A DNA stretch of 15,354 nucleotides from CAZKUR01 sp964556005 (GTDB lineage: Bacteria; Bacteroidota; Ignavibacteria; Ignavibacteriales; Ignavibacteriaceae), in assembly GCA_964556005.1 (NCBI GenBank), contig CAZKUR010000094.1, positions 1 to 15,354 of the forward strand. Reading direction: 5' to 3'. Under the pieces are notes generated by a model. That model made no database searches. It had not been told where the DNA came from and saw only the letters and a list, made by a program, of their open reading frames with translations. Of this stretch, positions 1-7,197 are shown piece after piece (positions within the stretch are counted from its first letter, which is position 1; every line of letters starts with the position of its first letter). Position numbers and translations under genes: made by a program.

Positions 1-90
1 CGAGATCTCGCTTAAAGCGGACAATCTCCATCGTTGAAAAATAAAATCTGAGATCTGTTGGATTCACAATGACAACAGAAAGGCATTCGT
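1..90. repeat. Remnants of the dispersed hairpin-repeat family
   Basis: The window opens with the palindrome CGAGATCTCG followed by GCGGACAATCT (to about 27). This is the right-hand part of the composite repeat seen complete at 9481-9558 and 758-881. At 61-74, GATTCACAATGACA is the reverse complement of a degenerate TGTCATTGCGAATC left end, so a second, inverted partial copy probably lies here. No gene is visible before 200. Confidence 0.55.
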
Positions 91-120
91 CTTTACAAAC
101 CATACCTTGGATAATATATC

Positions 121-149
121 TTGTAATTACTCTTCAAATTTCCTATAAT
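121..149 (+). promoter_or_regulatory. Possible sigma70-like promoter of the brnT operon
   Basis: TTGTAA (121-126) and TATAAT (144-149) are separated by 17 bp, about 50 bp upstream of the brnT start. The -10 is a perfect consensus and the -35 matches at four of six positions. In AT-rich DNA this can arise by chance, and Bacteroidota often use a different -7 motif. A short inverted repeat GTGCA (178-182) / TGCAC (201-205) brackets the start codon and could be an operator, but it is only 5 bp long. Confidence 0.33.
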
Positions 150-199
150 AGAGTTAAATATTTATATAAAAACTATAGTGCAGGATCTATTTTTAAATA

Positions 200-472
200 A
201 TGCACTTTGAATGGGATTCTAACAAAGCTAAGAAGAACTTTGATAAACACAAAGTGTCATTCGAACAAGCCTGCAGCGTGTTTTATGATCCTTTAGCGGT
301 TACCGGTGTAGACCCGGATCATTCTTTCGGTGAACAAAGGATGATTACCTTTGGAATATCTTCATCGGGCCGGCTTCTAGTTGTAGCTCATACAAATCGC
401 GGTGAAGCAGTAAGGATTATAAGCGCTCGTGCTGCAACGAGAAATGAAAGGAAGATTTATGAAGAAGAATAA
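200..472 (+). CDS. brnT: BrnT family toxin (DUF497)
   Basis: This 90-aa protein matches the BrnT/DUF497 ribonuclease-toxin family along its whole length. It has the N-terminal FEWDSNKAKKNFDKHKVSFE block, the central DPLAVTGVDPDHS and the segment GRLLVVAHTNRG, and it ends with the typical RIISARAATRNERKIYEE block. Characterised BrnT toxins have a RelE-like fold, cleave RNA and are neutralised by the downstream-encoded antitoxin, and the complex represses its own promoter. Length is normal for the family and no disruption is seen. The ATG at 200 places FEWD at residues 3-6, as expected. The gene overlaps the next one by 14 nt if that starts at 459, which supports a translationally coupled toxin-antitoxin operon in the usual toxin-first order. 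Family assignment is strong; activity is inferred. Confidence 0.93.
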   Translation: MHFEWDSNKAKKNFDKHKVSFEQACSVFYDPLAVTGVDPDHSFGEQRMITFGISSSGRLLVVAHTNRGEAVRIISARAATRNERKIYEEE

Positions 473-710
473 ATCATTATCGGATAGTTTGCGAAAAGAA
501 TATACACGATCCGATTTCAGAAAATTGGAACGTGGAAAGTACTATAAGCGTATTACATCACGTTCAAATATAGTAATTCTCGACCCGGAAGTATATAAAG
601 TTTTCCCCAATTCCGAAGCAGTTAACGAAGCACTTCATGCAATTATTGATGTTGTTCAAAAAGCATCACGCCGTTCATCCGGTACAGACAAGCGACGTAA
701 AGCAGGTTAG
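459..710 (+). CDS. Antitoxin partner of BrnT (BrnA-like, ribbon-helix-helix type)
   Basis: A small basic protein of 83 aa encoded directly after brnT. The first half is charged (LRKEYTRSDFRKLERGKYYKR). The second half, NIVILDPEVYKVFPNSEAVN followed by EALHAIIDVV, resembles the strand-plus-two-helix DNA-binding end of RHH-type antitoxins, in which a 'LDPEV' strand precedes the helices. The tail is very basic (ASRRSSGTDKRRKAG). An upstream in-frame GTG (429) and ATG (444) would lengthen it, but ATG 459 is preferred because AAAGGAAG lies just upstream and the overlap with brnT is then only 14 nt. By position and size it should bind and inhibit the BrnT toxin and autoregulate the operon. It is not a textbook BrnA sequence, so the exact subfamily is uncertain. 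Confidence 0.8.
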   Translation: MKKNKSLSDSLRKEYTRSDFRKLERGKYYKRITSRSNIVILDPEVYKVFPNSEAVNEALHAIIDVVQKASRRSSGTDKRRKAG

Positions 711-757
711 CTATGCGCCTTAAGATTCAATATTAATGTAAAAAGTTTTTCCCTGCC

Positions 758-881
758 TCATTTCGATTATCACTGTAAAGCCGGACGAAGTCCGTCTCGC
801 CTTTGGTTTACCAACCCTTTTTGGTTGGTTTACCAACCCTTAGGTTGGCGGACGAGATCTCGTCTAAAAGGCGGATAATCT
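758..881 (+). repeat. Composite hairpin repeat, copy with nested palindromes
   Basis: It starts with TCATTTCGA (one mismatch to the family's TCATTGCGA) and ends with GGCGGATAATCT. Between are stacked inverted repeats: GGAC-gaa-GTCC, two CCAACC/GGTTGG hairpins (near 821-838 and 835-847) and the perfect 14-bp palindrome GACGAGATCTCGTC (851-864). The pieces GTCTCGCCT and AGGCGGAtAATCT match the composite copies at 8550-8758 and 9481-9558, but the material between them differs, so the internal hairpin appears to be exchangeable. Confidence 0.7.
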
Positions 882-903
882 TAAAAATTGAAAAAGGTTC
901 CAG

Positions 904-958
904 TCATTGCGAACCACATTTTACTTGATCAGCACGCTTAAAATGTGGTGAAGCAATC
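904..958 (+). repeat. Hairpin repeat, conserved ends with CCACATTTTA stem
   Basis: Left end TCATTGCGA (904-912) and right end TGAAGCAATC (949-958) enclose a perfect 10-bp stem, CCACATTTTA (914-923) with TAAAATGTGG (939-948). The terminal ATTGC and GCAAT also pair, forming a basal stem. The next copy (986-1044) faces it across 27 bp. Confidence 0.8.
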
Positions 959-985
959 CCTAAAGAATTCAATAATAGCGGCTTT

Positions 986-1044
986 AGATTGCTTCGTTCC
1001 GATTCTGAATGTATTGTACTGCAAATCGGAACTCGCTGTGATGA
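986..1044 (-). repeat. Hairpin repeat, inverted copy with TTCCGATT stem
   Basis: Read on the minus strand this has the family's right end (GAAGCAATCT, reverse complement at 986-995) and a degenerate left end (TCATCACAGCGAG, at 1032-1044). The stem is a perfect 8 bp, TTCCGATT (997-1004) and AATCGGAA (1024-1031), unrelated in sequence to the stem of the neighbouring copy. Confidence 0.72.
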
Positions 1045-1257
1045 TATTAAGAGTGTAAGGAATTAATAAGAATGCTGTCATTACGAGTTTATCTGCCGAA
1101 GGTAAACACGATTACTGTGCATCCGGAAATAATAATATTGACGGAGTATTCTAAAAAAGAAAATGAATATAGATTTTTATTAGGTTCATAAATATATTTT
1201 ATTTATAATGTCTCTTTTTTTATTTTAAAGGTCTATTTATTAAAAAAAAGTAATTAT

Positions 1258-2106
1258 ATGCCCTCGCCCGGGGAATTAAAAAATATAAATATTATAGTTG
1301 CGGATCTCGACGGGACTTTATTAAGCAATGACGGAACGCTCGGAAATGAAACAAAAACGCTGATAAAAAAGCTAAAGAAGAAAGATGTCCTATTCACCTT
1401 TGCTTCGGGAAGGCTCCATTCGGCAATAATTGAATTTGCTTCACAATTGAATATAAAACTTCCGATAATTTCTCTGGAAGGTAGTTTAATAAAAAATTAT
1501 CCGGAAGGGGACGTTATCTTTGAATCGTTCGTACCGAAAAAGTATGTTAAAAATGCTTTGTATTATGCCGACAAACTTCTGCTGAATGTAGCTCTTTGTC
1601 ATGCAGATGCGGTATACTATACCGAATCCAATTCGGTGTTTCCCGTTATTATGGATAAGTTTGGTGCGAATTACGAAGAAGTTGATTCTTACGATAAATA
1701 TCATTCGCAAACGCTTGAAGTAGCTTTTGCCGGCGATCATAAAGATAATATAAAATATGTAAGAGATAAGTTGAGTTTCCCTTATACTGTCGGCTTAAAT
1801 ATTTCTTATTTCAGATCTCTTACTCACCGGGGCATATATTACCTGGAAATACGAAAGAAAGGGACCAATAAGGGGAAAGCATTTATTAAATTATTAAAAA
1901 AGCTAAAAATTAAACCCTCTCACAGCGCTGTTATAGGTGACTGGTATAACGACAATTCTTTGTTTGAAACTCCTGCCTACAAAGTTACTCTTGCCAACGG
2001 TATTCCGGAACTTAAAAGAAAGGCCGATTTTATTACAAAGAAGGACAACAATGAAGACGGTGTAGCTGAGTTTTTGGAAGAAGTTTTAAAAGCAAAAACA
2101 GGTTAG
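1258..2106 (+). CDS. HAD superfamily hydrolase, Cof type (HAD-IIB)
   Basis: A 282-aa cytoplasmic phosphatase of the Cof/IIB branch of the HAD superfamily, which typically dephosphorylates sugar phosphates, FMN or related small metabolites. All four HAD motifs are visible: motif I DLDGT (nucleophile D16, acid D18), motif II FASGR (S50), motif III lysine in the NKGKA segment (K205), and motif IV IGDWYND (G227, D228, N231, D232). The large cap between motifs II and III is as expected for type IIB, and the length is normal. The start at ATG 1258 gives a short leader before motif I and lies behind an A-rich region with no clear Shine-Dalgarno sequence. Its substrate cannot be told from sequence. 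It is followed after 52 bp by a zinc-ribbon gene on the same strand and may be cotranscribed with it. Confidence 0.9.
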   Translation: MPSPGELKNINIIVADLDGTLLSNDGTLGNETKTLIKKLKKKDVLFTFASGRLHSAIIEFASQLNIKLPIISLEGSLIKNYPEGDVIFESFVPKKYVKNALYYADKLLLNVALCHADAVYYTESNSVFPVIMDKFGANYEEVDSYDKYHSQTLEVAFAGDHKDNIKYVRDKLSFPYTVGLNISYFRSLTHRGIYYLEIRKKGTNKGKAFIKLLKKLKIKPSHSAVIGDWYNDNSLFETPAYKVTLANGIPELKRKADFITKKDNNEDGVAEFLEEVLKAKTG

Positions 2107-2158
2107 AAATATAATTAAACAGCATTGAATCGGATTAAAACTATTAGTTAAAATAAAA

Positions 2159-2446
2159 ATGAAAAATTCCCGTGTAATAGTCAAAAAAAACCCGCTTTTC
2201 AGCAAATGCCCGTCTTGTTCGTTAGTTTCTACTTTGCACCGTTCAAGAACCAGAAACTTGAAAGAATCATTAATAAAGAATCTTTCGTTTTATAAGCTTT
2301 ACCGGTGTACAAACTGCGGCTGGAGAGGATTTATTTCTACATTAACTATTACTTCAAGTTCTGTTTTTAATTTAGTAAAGTACCTGATACTTGGGCTCTT
2401 TTCTGGTTATTTAGCATATATTATTTTATCGAGATTTGTCCGGTAA
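2159..2446 (+). CDS. Small zinc-ribbon protein with C-terminal membrane helix
   Basis: A 95-aa hypothetical protein. Two cysteine pairs, C17-P-S-C20 and C50-T-N-C53-G-W, form a likely four-cysteine zinc ribbon, with a basic linker between them (HRSRTRNLKESLIKN). A single hydrophobic helix spans roughly residues 67-91 (SSVFNLVKYLILGLFSGYLA and following), and the protein ends RFVR. It is therefore probably a tail-anchored inner-membrane protein with the ribbon in the cytoplasm. No signal peptide is seen. I do not recognise a named family. The intact cysteine spacing and the same-strand position 52 bp after the HAD gene argue that it is a real gene rather than a chance ORF. Confidence 0.7.
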   Translation: MKNSRVIVKKNPLFSKCPSCSLVSTLHRSRTRNLKESLIKNLSFYKLYRCTNCGWRGFISTLTITSSSVFNLVKYLILGLFSGYLAYIILSRFVR

Positions 2447-2704
2447 AAGATCTTAACAATTTTGAAATGTATTATTTTTGGGTGCTGTTTAAATCTTAAA
2501 AACATCCTTCCCTGTAATCAATTCTTTCCTTTATTATTCAATAATAAAATTAATTAGATGCCTTTTATATTTATATTGATAAATTGTAAAAAAAGTTAAA
2601 TTTTTAATCCATCCTTTAAAGAAAATTTTATTAAGTTAGTAATAAGATTATCGGTAATTCTTACATCAAAAAGTACAGAAATGAAGAAATTTAACTGAAA
2701 TAGT

Positions 2705-2930
2705 GTGCAAAATTTTGTAATAGACACTGAGAGTATTTACATTAACCAAAAAGATTATGAAAATCTTGTGCAGCTTAATAGAGTTGAAATTAAACTTGCC
2801 TTTAAGATTCATATTTATACTTAACCGTACAACCAAATTTATTACATATAAATAACGGTGAATTGAGTTTAAAAGATTCAATAAATCATTTCTTGCTGTA
2901 CCGGTGAATAAGAAAGTTCATTTAAACTGA
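2705..2930 (+). pseudogene. Possible decayed gene remnant
   Basis: One plus-strand frame is open from about 2705 to 2821 and reads VIDTESIYINQKDYENLVQL followed by NRVEIKLAFKIHIYT. After a stop, the other two plus-strand frames carry NNGELSLKDSINHF and then FLAVPVNKKVHLN, ending at a TGA at 2928-2930. The composition looks protein-like, as though one roughly 75-90-aa gene had taken frameshifts. I do not recognise the family, and an AT-rich sequence can mimic this. Confidence 0.25.
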
Positions 2931-3005
2931 AGAAATAGGGGAAAATAAAAATTCGGAATGTGCATCACCAGGCGAAGCTGTATTCAAGCCATTAAAATGA
3001 TTTTG

Positions 3006-3029
3006 TAATGACCGGGCATTATTTTTTTT
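3006..3029 (+). terminator. Weak terminator- or attenuator-like hairpin
   Basis: TAATG (3006-3010) and CATTA (3017-3021) enclose the 6-nt loop ACCGGG and are followed by eight T (3022-3029). The stem is short and A/T-rich, so intrinsic termination would be weak. It lies about 100 bp upstream of the exporter gene, where an attenuation site for a long polysaccharide operon would be plausible. No regulator gene is next to it. Confidence 0.22.
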
Positions 3030-3132
3030 GTTTAAAACATTGAATCTATTTTAAAAAGTATTTATTAAACTTTAATTTCCATACATTTAGAAAATAAACT
3101 TAGGCCAGGTAAAATTGGAAAGCTAAAAAAAT

Positions 3133-5838
3133 ATGAAACTTCAAATTTTTGCAGTTATTTTATCATTAATAATAATTATTCCGGCTTACTCTCAAAATGA
3201 GCAGCAAATTGCCAACGAGTTGAAAAAAGAAGGTATAACAACTCAAGAGGATGTACAGGCTGCATTAAAGAAAAGGGGAATGACGGTTGAAGATGCAAAA
3301 AAATTAGCGGCTCAATACGGAATAGATTACGACTCATTTATCAAGACGTATATAATGGGTAGTCAACCTTTAAAGCAGCCGCCAACGGTAATAACACAGC
3401 CGCCAAAGCAAATGGTAACAGAATCAACAGATACCGTTAAAACAAAAAAAATTACTGAAAAAAAACCTGTAAAAATCGATACTACCGCGATGAAAGGTGA
3501 AAAAGGCCTAAAATATTTCGGCTATGATATATTTAAGAATATGCCGGGAGCATTTGAACCGGCAGAGACAGGCCCTATAGACCCGGGCTATCTTATTGGC
3601 CCCGGAGATGTAATCAGGCTTTATATGTGGGGCGCCGTTGAATTACAATATGAATTAACAGTCGATCAGCAGGGGAATATTTTTATCCCTACGGCAGGAC
3701 AAGTCTTCGTATCAGGTATTCCTTATAAAGATCTGCAGGCAAAGCTGTCTAATTATTTATCCAAATTTTATCAGGGCTTGACCAAAGAACCATCTACTAT
3801 TTTTCTCGATGTTACTCTGGCCAAGCTCAAGCCTATCCGGATATTTGTGTTGGGAGAAGTTGCCCAGCCCGGCGGCTACACTATCAGCAGTTTCGCTACT
3901 GTGTTCAATGCACTTTACAGCTTCGGAGGCCCGTTAACTTCAGGCAGCTTAAGAGATATAAGAGTACTACGTAATAACAGGGTTTTAACCACTGTCGATC
4001 TTTATGATTATCTTCTAAACGGAAAGATTATCGGCGATACAAGATTGCAGGACAACGATATAATCTTTATTCCGCCCAGAGGAAAAACCGTATCGGTAAA
4101 AGGCGAGGTGCTGCACCCTGCTATTTATGAATTAAAGCAGGATGAGAATCTTAAAAAACTAATTAAGTTTGCCGGCGGCTTGAAATCGACCGCGTACTTA
4201 AAAAGGGCGCAAATCTCCAGGATAATTCCTTTTGCCGAGAGAAAAGAATATAAATCGGAGATGAAATTAGTCGATATTGATCTTACCGCGATTGTTGACG
4301 ATTCATCTCAAGATTTTCCCATGTATGACGGTGATACTTTAACTGTTTTTCCGATCCTTACTAAAATAGACAATTATGTTAAAATAACCGGGGATGTGTA
4401 CAGGCCAGGTACTTTCGAAGCCGGTAGAGTTCCCGATGTAAGGAGTTTAATCAAAGAAGCTTACGGAGTTAAACCGGATGTATTTTACGGTAAAGCCGAT
4501 ATAATGAGAACACGTCCCGACAGCAGTTTTCAATTCATTTCGATAAATCTTGGGAAGGCTTTAGCCGGTGATCCTAAAAATAATATTGAACTGAAGCCTA
4601 TGGATCAAGTAAGAGTTTACTCCATTTATGATCTTGTCGATAGAAAAAACGTTTCGATTTCAGGTTATGTTAAACAGCCGGTTACTATGCCGTATGCAGA
4701 CAGCCTGACGCTTTACGATCTGGTCTTTAAAGCTGGCGGGCTGCAGGATCCTTACTTTAAAGCCCAGGCATACCTGTTTAGGGCGGATCTTATACGGATA
4801 AACCCGGACGGTTTAACCACGAAGATTATTCCTTTCAATCTCCAAAAGCTTTTAACTGATTCAACTGCAAACATGTCTTTGAAGCCCGGTGATAAGGTTT
4901 ATATCTATAATGCCGATGTTGATAAGGTGATTGATAAATATGTGACAATTGAAGGTGAAGTAAGAAATCCCGGGAAATTTCCTCTAAATTCAAATATGAC
5001 TGTCATGGATCTAATCCTTCAGGCAGGCGGTTTCAATGAAGATGCTTTGAAAACCGAAGCTTACGTGAGCAGAATTAAAAACGGAGGATATACCGGAGAA
5101 AAGTTAAGCCAGATTTACACTGTGCCGCTTCCTCCGGATTTCGATAAGAAAAAGCCGGTTTCAGAAGAGAACCCTGATTCTTCAACTACAAATTTTAAAC
5201 TTCAGTACAGGGATATTGTTGTAATAAGAGCCAACCCGCAATTTGAACCGCAGCGGACTGTTACAATTTCCGGCGAGGTGAAATATCCAGGGACATATGT
5301 TCTTGAAAATAAAAGAGAATCACTTCTTACGCTTATTAAAAAAGCAGGCGGGCCGACATCGGAAGCTTTTTTATTTGGAACCTCAATAACTCGAAAAGGT
5401 AAACGTATAATATCCAATGTAGAAAAGCTTTATAATGATAATGATGAAGATGAAAATATTCTGCTTCATGACAGTGATGCTGTTTTTATTCCTAATGAAC
5501 CCAATACAGTTTTTGTCACAGGAGAGGTAAATAACCCGGGTTTATATAAATTCATACCCGGATATGACGTAAAAGATTATGTTGATAATGCCGGAGGTAT
5601 AACGGACAGTGCGAATTATATTATTTACAGGCAGGCCAACGGAAATTCTCAAAGAGTAGGTTTCGGTTTTTTATCAGGCAATCCGGAAGTATATGACGGC
5701 TCCGTTATAACAGTTACAAAAGTTCCGCCACCGCCACCGTCCGGTCCCTCGGTTGATATTGCAGGTACAATTAAAGATACTCTAGCCATAATCGTTAGCG
5801 CTGTAACGATTATTGTATTAGCGCATCAATTGAAATAG
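3133..5838 (+). CDS. Polysaccharide export protein, Wza-like with seven SLBB repeats
   Basis: A 901-aa outer-membrane export protein for extracellular or capsular polysaccharide. Residues 1-20 are a signal peptide ending AYSQ. A helical segment (about 22-70) and a Pro/Thr/Lys-rich linker (about 75-120) follow. The Poly_export domain starts near 150 (YLIGPGDVIRLYMWG) and runs to about 230. Seven SLBB units begin near residues 236, 320, 414, 506, 603, 710 and 792, each with a 'GEV..PG.Y' type strand and most ending in AGG or FGG. A Pro-rich stretch (PPPPPSGPS) precedes a C-terminal hydrophobic helix (about 872-899), like the helix that crosses the outer membrane in Wza. E. coli Wza is about 380 aa, so this is a much enlarged form; multi-SLBB versions occur in Bacteroidota-type genomes. 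It heads the Wzz/Wzx/ligase/AsnB run and probably forms the export channel. No lipobox cysteine is evident. Confidence 0.9.
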   Translation: MKLQIFAVILSLIIIIPAYSQNEQQIANELKKEGITTQEDVQAALKKRGMTVEDAKKLAAQYGIDYDSFIKTYIMGSQPLKQPPTVITQPPKQMVTESTDTVKTKKITEKKPVKIDTTAMKGEKGLKYFGYDIFKNMPGAFEPAETGPIDPGYLIGPGDVIRLYMWGAVELQYELTVDQQGNIFIPTAGQVFVSGIPYKDLQAKLSNYLSKFYQGLTKEPSTIFLDVTLAKLKPIRIFVLGEVAQPGGYTISSFATVFNALYSFGGPLTSGSLRDIRVLRNNRVLTTVDLYDYLLNGKIIGDTRLQDNDIIFIPPRGKTVSVKGEVLHPAIYELKQDENLKKLIKFAGGLKSTAYLKRAQISRIIPFAERKEYKSEMKLVDIDLTAIVDDSSQDFPMYDGDTLTVFPILTKIDNYVKITGDVYRPGTFEAGRVPDVRSLIKEAYGVKPDVFYGKADIMRTRPDSSFQFISINLGKALAGDPKNNIELKPMDQVRVYSIYDLVDRKNVSISGYVKQPVTMPYADSLTLYDLVFKAGGLQDPYFKAQAYLFRADLIRINPDGLTTKIIPFNLQKLLTDSTANMSLKPGDKVYIYNADVDKVIDKYVTIEGEVRNPGKFPLNSNMTVMDLILQAGGFNEDALKTEAYVSRIKNGGYTGEKLSQIYTVPLPPDFDKKKPVSEENPDSSTTNFKLQYRDIVVIRANPQFEPQRTVTISGEVKYPGTYVLENKRESLLTLIKKAGGPTSEAFLFGTSITRKGKRIISNVEKLYNDNDEDENILLHDSDAVFIPNEPNTVFVTGEVNNPGLYKFIPGYDVKDYVDNAGGITDSANYIIYRQANGNSQRVGFGFLSGNPEVYDGSVITVTKVPPPPPSGPSVDIAGTIKDTLAIIVSAVTIIVLAHQLK

Positions 5839-5907
5839 GTATGTTGTGGTTTGGTTGTTGGCGGTAGCTTGTTGTTGATGAGTTGGTAGTCAAAGACTTG
5901 AACGTAT

Positions 5908-5931
5908 AATGATCATTTTCAAATGACCATT
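5908..5931. repeat. Intergenic inverted repeat between wza-like and wzz-like genes
   Basis: AATGATCATTT (5908-5918) and AAATGACCATT (5921-5931) form an 11-bp stem with one mismatch and a 2-nt loop. No T-run follows, so it is not an obvious intrinsic terminator. It could be an operator, an RNA-processing hairpin or a minor repeat relic. Confidence 0.45.
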
Positions 5932-5986
5932 GGCGAATAACTAAAAAGTATTATTTATTCTAAAATTAAAATTTTTAGATGTGACC

Positions 5987-7081
5987 ATGTCTGAAAAACA
6001 AAAAGAATTAGAAGAGGAAGAACCTGCGGAAACGGAAGAAGAAATTATAACTTTCGAAGAGCGCTTTAAAATCTGGGTTCAAAAATCCGGGCCATATGTC
6101 CGGCGGCTTTGGAACAATAGAAAAAGGTTTATAATTTTTAACGCAGTTGTTTTCATAGTTGTACTTATATACCTTCTTTTTTTGACGCATCCATATTTTA
6201 ACAGTACTATATCAATTCTACCCGATTACGGGACAAAGGAAACAACCTTCGGTCAATTAAGCAGTCTTGCCTCCCTTGCAGGCGTAAATTTAAGCAGCGG
6301 TGGAGCCCCAACGGAAATCTATCAAAACTTAATCACCAGCGAATCGGTAATTGGGCCTGTGCTTTTTGAAAAATATAAAACGGAGAAGTATGCCGATTCG
6401 GTTAATTTATTTCAATACTTTAAGATAAAATCAAAAAACAAAGCCCCTGACACGGTAGAAAAAAGAAAAATGTTTATGGAGGGCTATAAAGCTCTTACAA
6501 AGAATATTTCAACCGATCTCGATAGAATGACCCGTATACTTACTATCAGTGTTACAATGCCTGAAGCCCAGCTTTCGGCAGACGTTGTAAATAACCTGGC
6601 AAATTCTCTCGATAATTATATACGGACAAAAAGAAAATCTTATTCTACCGAACAAAGACGCTATGTTGAAAAACGGTTAGGCCAGGTTAAAGACTCTTTA
6701 ACAAATGTCGAAAATAATCTTAAGAATTTTCGAGATCAAAACAGGATGGTGGATCAATCTCCCGATCTGATGCTTGAACAGGCAAGGTTAAGCAGAAACG
6801 TTGAAATTTTAAATGCCGTTTACATTGAATTAAGCAAGCAGTTGGAAATTGCAAAGATAGATGAGATTAGAGATACTCCTGTTGTTAACATTAAAGAATA
6901 CGCAAAAGAGCCTGTATTGAAAGCTGGGCCCGCAAGGTTAAGTATTTTAATTAAGCTGATGATTTTTTCTGTTCTTATTTCAATGTTTTATTTCCTTTTT
7001 AAGGATAATATCAAAAAGTACTTAACTTTAGCCGGGATAGATACAAATAAATTTAAACGAACTAAAAAATCCGGGAATTAG
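5987..7081 (+). CDS. Wzz-type chain-length determinant protein
   Basis: A 364-aa inner-membrane polysaccharide co-polymerase. An acidic N-terminus (KELEEEEPAETEEEI) precedes TM1 (about residues 47-66, FIIFNAVVFIVVLIYLLFLT). A periplasmic domain begins with the family's 'YFNSTISILP' strand. It contains a coiled-coil region (YVEKRLGQVKDSLTNVENNL, followed by a Gln/Asn-containing stretch). A proline-containing segment (KEPVLKAGPAR) leads into TM2 (about 325-343) and a short basic tail. Wzz proteins set the modal length of Wzy-made polymers and bridge to the Wza channel. There is no Walker A motif or Tyr-rich tail, so the BY-kinase domain of Wzc-type proteins is absent. An in-frame GTG at 5981 exists, but ATG 5987 is the more natural start. 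The gene follows the exporter by about 150 bp and precedes the flippase. Confidence 0.88.
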   Translation: MSEKQKELEEEEPAETEEEIITFEERFKIWVQKSGPYVRRLWNNRKRFIIFNAVVFIVVLIYLLFLTHPYFNSTISILPDYGTKETTFGQLSSLASLAGVNLSSGGAPTEIYQNLITSESVIGPVLFEKYKTEKYADSVNLFQYFKIKSKNKAPDTVEKRKMFMEGYKALTKNISTDLDRMTRILTISVTMPEAQLSADVVNNLANSLDNYIRTKRKSYSTEQRRYVEKRLGQVKDSLTNVENNLKNFRDQNRMVDQSPDLMLEQARLSRNVEILNAVYIELSKQLEIAKIDEIRDTPVVNIKEYAKEPVLKAGPARLSILIKLMIFSVLISMFYFLFKDNIKKYLTLAGIDTNKFKRTKKSGN

Positions 7082-7197
7082 GATTTTTTAAATAAAACAA
7101 ATAGACATCACTATTTTATCCTTACTTTAAAAAATTTATTTCTAATCCTTGACTTCAATCATCTTAGCTGATAACTTTCTTTAAAAAACGTGTAAAC

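Larger units (their letters stand above)
711..1257. other. Non-coding spacer filled with hairpin repeats
   Basis: This 547-bp gap between the toxin-antitoxin operon and the HAD gene has no convincing gene. At least three copies of the dispersed repeat family lie here (758-881, 904-958, 986-1044). A weak fourth begins TGTCATTACGAG near 1078 with a GTTTA/TAAAC stem but lacks a recognisable right end. The last 70 bp are plain A/T-rich leader. Confidence 0.6.
2447..3132. other. Long AT-rich non-coding stretch before the export locus
   Basis: 686 bp without a supportable intact gene. It may hold a decayed coding remnant (2705-2930) and a short stem followed by eight T (3006-3029). None of the hairpin repeats that fill the other long spacers were found here. 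It probably contains the promoter and leader for the polysaccharide operon, but I could not place a convincing promoter. Confidence 0.5.

Noticed and set aside
429..458. Upstream GTG start for the BrnT partner
   Set aside because: It would lengthen the overlap with brnT; ATG 459 has a purine-rich site at suitable distance.
1072..1191. 39-codon plus-strand ORF starting in a degenerate repeat
   Set aside because: Its first third is repeat sequence, and the remainder (LTEYSKKENEYRFLLGS) is too short to assign. It may be a gene remnant but is not supportable.
2666..2881. Minus-strand ORF of 71 codons
   Set aside because: Low-complexity I/L/N-rich translation of AT-rich DNA with no recognisable domain. 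The plus-strand fragments in the same place look more protein-like.
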